DNA of 38,856 bases. It comes from Chromatiaceae bacterium (GTDB taxonomy: Bacteria; Pseudomonadota; Gammaproteobacteria; Chromatiales; Chromatiaceae). Position numbers and translations under genes: made by a program. Positions 34,547 through 38,856 of the stretch are shown here, piece after piece. The first letter of the stretch is position 1. Each line of letters opens with the position of its first letter. Location: assembly GCA_013426805.1 (NCBI GenBank), contig JACDZG010000066.1, positions 1-38,856 on the forward strand, read 5' to 3'. The notes under the pieces were generated by a model, which was not told where the DNA came from, did no database searches, and was given only the letters and a program-made list of their open reading frames with translations.

Positions 34547-35929
34547 TCAGGTATTCCGATCGCGCTGCCAGTCGATCGCGTGCTGCTCCAACAATCGATA
34601 GAGGGTCACGCGTGAGATATCCAAACGCCGCGCTGCCTTGGACACATTGTTACGCACCGCACTGAGCGTCGTCTCGATCGCCTCCTTTTCCGCCTTCGCC
34701 CGGGCCTCGGCCAAGGTCATGAGCGAACAGTTCGGCGCGTCCTGATCCAGGCCGAGATCACGCGGACTGACCAATCGTCCCTCGCACATCACCACCGCCC
34801 GCTGGATTCGATTGATCATTTCCCGAACGTTTCCAGGCCAAGGGTAGGCGTTGATTGCATCGATCGACTGTTTGCTGAGCGCTTTGAGATTCGGGTTGAT
34901 CTTCTTGGCAAACTCCCGAAAAAAGTGTATCGCGAGCAACTCGACATCCTCCCCGCGCTCGCGCAGGGGCGGCATGTCCAGATGCAATACATTCAGCCGA
35001 TAATAAAGGTCTTCGCGAAAACGCCCCTCCTCCACGGCCTTTTCAAGATTGACATTGGTTGCAGCGATCACCCGCACATCAACCGGGATCTCGCTGGCCC
35101 CACCAATCCGGTCAATCGTCTTTTCTTGCAGGAACCGCAGCAGATTGACCTGCAGCTCAAGCGGCAGATCGCCGATCTCGTCCAGGAACAGTGTCCCGTT
35201 CTGCGCCGATTCGATCCGCCCCAATCGACGGCGATCCGCACCGGTAAACGACCCTTTTTCGTGCCCGAACAGCTCCGCTTGAATCAGATCCTTGGGAAGT
35301 GCCCCGCAGTTCACCGCGACGAACGGACCATTGCTGCGGTGCGAGAGACGGTGCACGGCACGTGCAGTCAATTCTTTACCGGTCCCACTCTCGCCGCGAA
35401 TCATCACATTCAGATCGATGGCGCCGACCTTCTGAATGCTCTGGATCAGCGCACGCATCGCCGGGCTCCGTCCCAGAATCTCGTGATGGATTGCATGGAA
35501 TGCATTCGGCTCAGCGTGAAACCGCGTCATCTCGGCCATGCCGTAGGCGTGCCCCAAGGTGACCAGGAGCCGATCCGGATCCAGCGGCAATGTGTGGTAA
35601 TCGTAGAAGTGCGTCGTGATGACCCGCGAAACGGGGCGCGACGTGCTCGCCGCATCGGCCAGCAATGCGACCCAGTTGATGTGGCTGTTCGCATCGAGCA
35701 TCTGAAGCACGCGTTCCCGCTCGAATGGCATGGAATGCAGCTCCCCGCACGCCCCATCCCAGTGGACCAAGCCAACGAGAAACTCATGCTGACTAATCAA
35801 CTCAAGGGCCTCGTCGGGATGTGAGGCCGGGTGAACTTGCCACCCCCGCAGACTCAGGTCAGCGGAGAACGGCTCTCCCGCAACCGACGGCCGGAGGTAC
35901 AAAAGCGCTCGGGATTCCCTGGTTATCAT
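34547..35929 (-). CDS. VpsR-like sigma-54 activator family regulator of exopolysaccharide genes
   Basis: The product is 460 residues from the ATG at 35929; an ATG at 35965 would add 12. The N-terminal domain (about 1-130) is a VpsR-type receiver-like domain (LSLRGWQVHPASHPDEALEL; LVTLGHAYGMAEM). The AAA+ core has Walker A RGESGTGKE, the sigma-54 contact loop as GSFTGA instead of GAFTGA, Walker B GTLFLDEIGDLP and the arginine-finger region LYYRLNVL. A Fis-type helix-turn-helix ends the protein (VSKAARRLDISRVTLYRLLE). VpsR of Vibrio cholerae activates biofilm polysaccharide genes with cyclic di-GMP. The neighbouring glycosyltransferase supports a similar job; ligand and targets are inferred. 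Confidence 0.87.
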   Translation of the reverse strand: MITRESRALLYLRPSVAGEPFSADLSLRGWQVHPASHPDEALELISQHEFLVGLVHWDGACGELHSMPFERERVLQMLDANSHINWVALLADAASTSRPVSRVITTHFYDYHTLPLDPDRLLVTLGHAYGMAEMTRFHAEPNAFHAIHHEILGRSPAMRALIQSIQKVGAIDLNVMIRGESGTGKELTARAVHRLSHRSNGPFVAVNCGALPKDLIQAELFGHEKGSFTGADRRRLGRIESAQNGTLFLDEIGDLPLELQVNLLRFLQEKTIDRIGGASEIPVDVRVIAATNVNLEKAVEEGRFREDLYYRLNVLHLDMPPLRERGEDVELLAIHFFREFAKKINPNLKALSKQSIDAINAYPWPGNVREMINRIQRAVVMCEGRLVSPRDLGLDQDAPNCSLMTLAEARAKAEKEAIETTLSAVRNNVSKAARRLDISRVTLYRLLEQHAIDWQRDRNT

Positions 35930-36533
35930 TAGCGTGCGCTCGCGATATAGCGTGTATGTGGACATCGCTCGGACTTGGCAGTCAGGTCAGACGATGAGAC
36001 CTCGTGTACAACAGGCCAGAAAATTTGCGGCGCTGGTGGATTGGCTCAGACGCATCGATCACCACTTCGCTCGGCTGGCCCACCCGACCCTAGTTCGACG
36101 CACCGCGGGCGTACCAACCGCTCTCTGATTTCGCAGATTCCACTGGATCCCGGCCACCTGCAAGCCCCTCAGGAACTCCTGCCAACGGCCGACAGTTGTA
36201 ACGCCAACGAGTCAACTACACAACTCCAGATCGTAAGATACTAGTGCGAAAATTGGATCCGTGACCGTGCGCAAGTTCAAAGGCCCGAAACCTCCCGATG
36301 GCATTATTTTTGCTTTTCCCACTCTCAACGGAGTCGACCGCGAAGAAAATGGCGCAGACAAGACGAGATCTCAAGGCTAAGAAAATCAGCGTGCGCAGAT
36401 CGTCAAACAGCATGGCTGATCGCACAGGTTATTCAAGGAACACCAGCGCTCATCGCGGCGCACAGCGATCCCGGATACTGCCTTGGCTTTCGGCTTTCCT
36501 GGCCGGATACAGAATTCTAAGCCGTCACGAGGG

Positions 36534-36574
36534 TACCACAGACGTTTTTCGCATATTGCGACGCAGGTTTTTGT
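36534..36574 (+). repeat. Direct repeat, copy 1 (regulatory candidate)
   Basis: TACCACAGACGTTTTTC, then a 13-base extra segment, then CAGGTTTTTGT. The same parts, without the insertion, recur at 36922-36950 in the same orientation, 388 bases downstream. Confidence 0.45.
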
Positions 36575-36882
36575 TTTTCAGAGCGGGCTTCGGAAAACCC
36601 CTGAAGCAGAGCGTCAGGACAATCGAACCTGTCAGTCGCCGGCGGGAGGCCAGCCGGCTGTGTCCGAACGTTTTGCGTCCTGCAGAGCCGGTAGAACCAG
36701 CGACTGGCCGTCCAGGGCGGTTTTCACAAGTCCGCAGGGCACGCTTCAAGATGTGCCGGGCTGGTGCGCGTGGACCGCGACTGCCCTCGGATCGTTCGGC
36801 AGGGCTGGACCCCGCGGGTCAGGGGGAGTTGGAGCAAATACCAGAGCCTTCGCATCTGTCGATCGGACAGACGGGCTCGATC

Positions 36883-36911
36883 GGAGCCATGGAGCCGTGG
36901 AGCCGTGGAGC
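36883..36911 (+). repeat. Eight-base tandem repeat
   Basis: GGAGCCAT, GGAGCCGT, GGAGCCGT and a partial GGAGC follow head to tail just before copy 2 of the direct repeat. Confidence 0.7.
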
Positions 36912-36921
36912 AAGCCCCGGA

Positions 36922-36950
36922 TACCACAGAGTTTTTCACAGGGTTTTTGT
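36922..36950 (+). repeat. Direct repeat, copy 2 (regulatory candidate)
   Basis: TACCACAGAGTTTTTC followed by ACAGGGTTTTTGT. It matches copy 1 with a one-base gap and lacks the 13-base segment. It lies about 180 bases before the glycosyltransferase start. Confidence 0.45.
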
Positions 36951-37131
36951 AGCACGGACGTCGCTTGCCACTCGTAGCGGCGGAGTAACGCAGATTTTCG
37001 ACAAAGCAATAGTGATAAGAATTGACCCGTCCTCGGCGATGTCCGACCGCCGGACAGGGCTTAACGCGTCTTGCGAAGTGCAGTTACCGGCACTGAAAAC
37101 CGTCGGCCGAACCTGAACAGAGGAACTCAAA

Positions 37132-38628
37132 ATGTCGACTGAAAACATCATCGATTCTGCACTCATCCGGCAATCCAGCCGGGGACGGTTGCGATACCAC
37201 CAAAGCACCCTATCCATCTTTCACCGCATCGCGGACGCCTTCATCATCCTGGCAAGCCTTTACCTGGCCCGCGAGTGGACCGGCTTGCCATGGTCGTCCT
37301 CGCTGGCCCTGACCGGTATGATCGGAGTGCTGGTGTTCTACTTCCTTGCCAGCGCCAAGAACCTTTACCGATCCTGGCGTACCGAGTCGATGGCGACTGA
37401 GGTGTGGTATACGATCGAATCGTGGCTCGGCGTCACCGCGGTCTCCCTGGTCGCACTCTACATGCAGCGGGATGCCTTCGCCTATCCACAGCAAACCATC
37501 CTTTACTGGCTCTTCGGGACACCGGTGCTGTTGGCCGCTTCGCGGATCGGGGTCCGCTTCGCGCTGCGGTGGGCGCGAGCGCACGGGTATAACACGAGAC
37601 GGTTGGCGATTGCCGGTAATAGCGACCTGGGTCAACATATCGCACGGTGGGCCACGGATAACCATTGGCTTGGATTCCGGATGGTCGGCGTGTTTGACGA
37701 TGCGGGGGCACATACCGCTTCCGGTTCTACCGTCACCAATGCTCAGTTATCACTCGATCGTATGGTTGAACTGGCCTGTCGAGGTGACGTTGATGTCGTC
37801 TACGTTACCCTGTCGCCGGAACATGCAGGGGAGCACATTGAAACGCTGATACGAAGGTTGGCGGACAGCACGTCGTCCGTCTATCTGGTTCAAGATCGTC
37901 GGTCACGAAATACCGATGGGGAAGCGCGTTCGTTGCAGTCTATACCGGACATCAGTCGAGTTGACGCGCTACACCGTCGATGCGTAAATCTGGACGGAAT
38001 CAAGGCAGTGAGCGTCTACGAGAGCCCGTTCCACGGTCCCGATGCAATGATCAAACGCATTGAGGACCTGGTTGTCGGCACCATCGCAGTTGCACTCCTA
38101 GCGGTACCGATGGCGTTCATCGCCGCGGGTGTGAAAATGAGCGGCCCTGGCCCGGTGCTTTTCAAGCAACGCCGCTTCGGCCTCGACGGAAAAGAAATCA
38201 TGGTCTGGAAGTTTCGCAGTATGACCGTCTGCGAAGATCATGGCGCGATCACCCAAGCGCGCAAGGGCGACCTGAGAGTGACCCGGTTCGGGGGCTTTCT
38301 GCGCAGAACTTCGTTGGACGAGCTACCCCAGTTCTTCAATGTACTGCAAGGCTCGATGTCGATCGTCGGACCACGCCCCCATGCAGTCGCCCACAATCAA
38401 TACTACCGCGGCCTGATCGGCGGCTATATGCTCCGCCACAAGGTAAAACCCGGCATTACCGGATGGGCTCAAGTCAACGGGTGGCGCGGTGAAACCGATT
38501 CGCTGCACAAAATGGGAAAGCGGGTGGATTACGACCTCGATTACATACGGAACTGGTCGCTCTGGTTAGATATCCAAATCATCCTCGCGACCTTCGTCCG
38601 GGGCTTTGTCCACAAGAACGCCTATTAG
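37132..38628 (+). CDS. Polyprenyl-phosphate hexose-1-phosphate transferase (WcaJ/EpsB type), first enzyme of exopolysaccharide synthesis
   Basis: The product is 498 residues from an ATG with AGGA about seven bases upstream. The N-terminal half has four to five membrane segments (about 35-145), then a CoA-binding-like Rossmann domain (TRRLAIAGNSDLGQHIARWA; MVGVFDDAGAH) at about 155-300. The C-terminal sugar-transferase domain starts with a membrane hairpin (VVGTIAVALLAVPMAFIAAG) and has KQRRFGLDGKEIMVWKFRSM, TSLDELPQFFNVLQGSMSIV, VGPRPHAVAHN and KVKPGITGWAQVNGWRGETD. Such enzymes load a hexose-1-phosphate, often glucose, onto undecaprenyl phosphate. It likely starts an operon that continues beyond the window or is regulated with it by the VpsR-like protein. 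Confidence 0.92.
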   Translation: MSTENIIDSALIRQSSRGRLRYHQSTLSIFHRIADAFIILASLYLAREWTGLPWSSSLALTGMIGVLVFYFLASAKNLYRSWRTESMATEVWYTIESWLGVTAVSLVALYMQRDAFAYPQQTILYWLFGTPVLLAASRIGVRFALRWARAHGYNTRRLAIAGNSDLGQHIARWATDNHWLGFRMVGVFDDAGAHTASGSTVTNAQLSLDRMVELACRGDVDVVYVTLSPEHAGEHIETLIRRLADSTSSVYLVQDRRSRNTDGEARSLQSIPDISRVDALHRRCVNLDGIKAVSVYESPFHGPDAMIKRIEDLVVGTIAVALLAVPMAFIAAGVKMSGPGPVLFKQRRFGLDGKEIMVWKFRSMTVCEDHGAITQARKGDLRVTRFGGFLRRTSLDELPQFFNVLQGSMSIVGPRPHAVAHNQYYRGLIGGYMLRHKVKPGITGWAQVNGWRGETDSLHKMGKRVDYDLDYIRNWSLWLDIQIILATFVRGFVHKNAY

Positions 38629-38641
38629 CCGGTGATTTGGT

Positions 38642-38669
38642 GCCCGGTTCGGCAACTGCCGGGCCGGGC
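38642..38669 (+). terminator. GC-rich hairpin after the glycosyltransferase
   Basis: GCCCGG (38642-38647) can pair with CCGGGC at 38659-38664 or 38664-38669, with an inner GGCA/TGCC stem. A short CTTTAG follows, 13 bases after the stop. It may end transcription. I see no gene in the remaining 190 bases to the window edge. Confidence 0.4.
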
Positions 38670-38856
38670 TTTAGTCATGGGTCCGGCGAGCCAAGGCACC
38701 GGCCGGATGGAGTCCAAGATCCTTTGACTCCAAATGAGCAGCGATGATCAAGGCCGACGGGAGTGCGGGCTAGCGGCCCGCGCGCTCAGGAACAAGGCAG
38801 GGGGTGCGGCCTCGAAATAATGTGCCTAACCGAAGCACTCAGCCCCAAACTGGTCG

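Larger units (their letters stand above)
35966..37131. other. Long apparently non-coding region upstream of the exopolysaccharide gene
   Basis: About 1.2 kb separates the VpsR-like gene from the glycosyltransferase. Open frames on both strands (the longest 36298-37116, plus) show no codon-position bias, no domain and no good ribosome site. Composition is less GC-rich than the dcw cluster. It contains the two-copy element at 36534 and 36922 and the eight-base tandem repeat at 36883, listed separately. A regulatory region, an untranslated leader or a small RNA are all possible. Confidence 0.5.

Noticed and set aside
36298-37116. 272-codon plus-strand frame upstream of the glycosyltransferase
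   Set aside because: There is no third-position bias, no domain and no ribosome site, and it overlaps tandem repeats. Treated as non-coding.
1-38856. CRISPR arrays, tRNA or rRNA genes, insertion sequences
   Set aside because: No array of spaced repeats, no cloverleaf with conserved TTCGAATC-like arm, and no transposase or terminal inverted repeats were seen.

Overview
The window is GC-rich chromosomal DNA of a gammaproteobacterium. The order of the division and cell-wall genes, the rsmI/lpoA/yraN/dolP neighbourhood, a VpsR-type regulator beside an exopolysaccharide glycosyltransferase, and a DUF1703-type ATPase-nuclease together suggest a purple sulfur bacterium or relative (Chromatiales/Chromatiaceae). 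That placement is inference; no rRNA or photosynthesis gene is present to test it.

Region 1 (1-8,950) is accessory DNA, nearly all on the minus strand. It holds a TIR-STAND protein cut by the window edge, an AAA-ATPase/PD-(D/E)XK protein, an arsRDA arsenic operon with no efflux pump gene beside it, a DUF433/DUF5615 toxin-antitoxin pair, and a DUF3883 nuclease-like gene. The DUF3883 gene is split into two frames exactly at a dnaX-type slippery heptamer. The region ends in a chimeric pseudogene that joins the C-terminal part of an arsenite oxidase gene (aioA) to a twice-frameshifted moaA. The stretch from about 5.75 to 7.42 kb is visibly richer in A+T than its surroundings.

Region 2 (8,950-18,250) is core chromosome. 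It carries a CNNM/CorC-type transporter, an orphan GspE/PilB-like ATPase, a small unknown gene behind a near-consensus sigma-54 promoter, a GlcD-like FAD oxidase, the dolP-yraN-lpoA envelope genes divergent from rsmI, and the RNase P RNA gene.

Region 3 (18,420-34,440) is the dcw (division and cell wall) cluster. Its order is mraZ, rsmH, ftsL, ftsI, murF, mraY, murD, ftsW, murG, murC, ddl, ftsQ, ftsA, ftsZ, all on the plus strand and mostly coupled by short overlaps. A clear promoter with three MraZ boxes starts it. murE is missing between ftsI and murF, there is no murB between murC and ddl, and lpxC does not follow ftsZ. FtsQ has a long basic low-complexity tail, and ftsA and ftsZ are separated by a 252-bp gap with three stem-loops.

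Region 4 (34,500-38,856) begins an exopolysaccharide locus. It contains a VpsR-like regulator, about 1.2 kb of apparently non-coding DNA with a repeated element, and a WcaJ-type initiating sugar-phosphate transferase.
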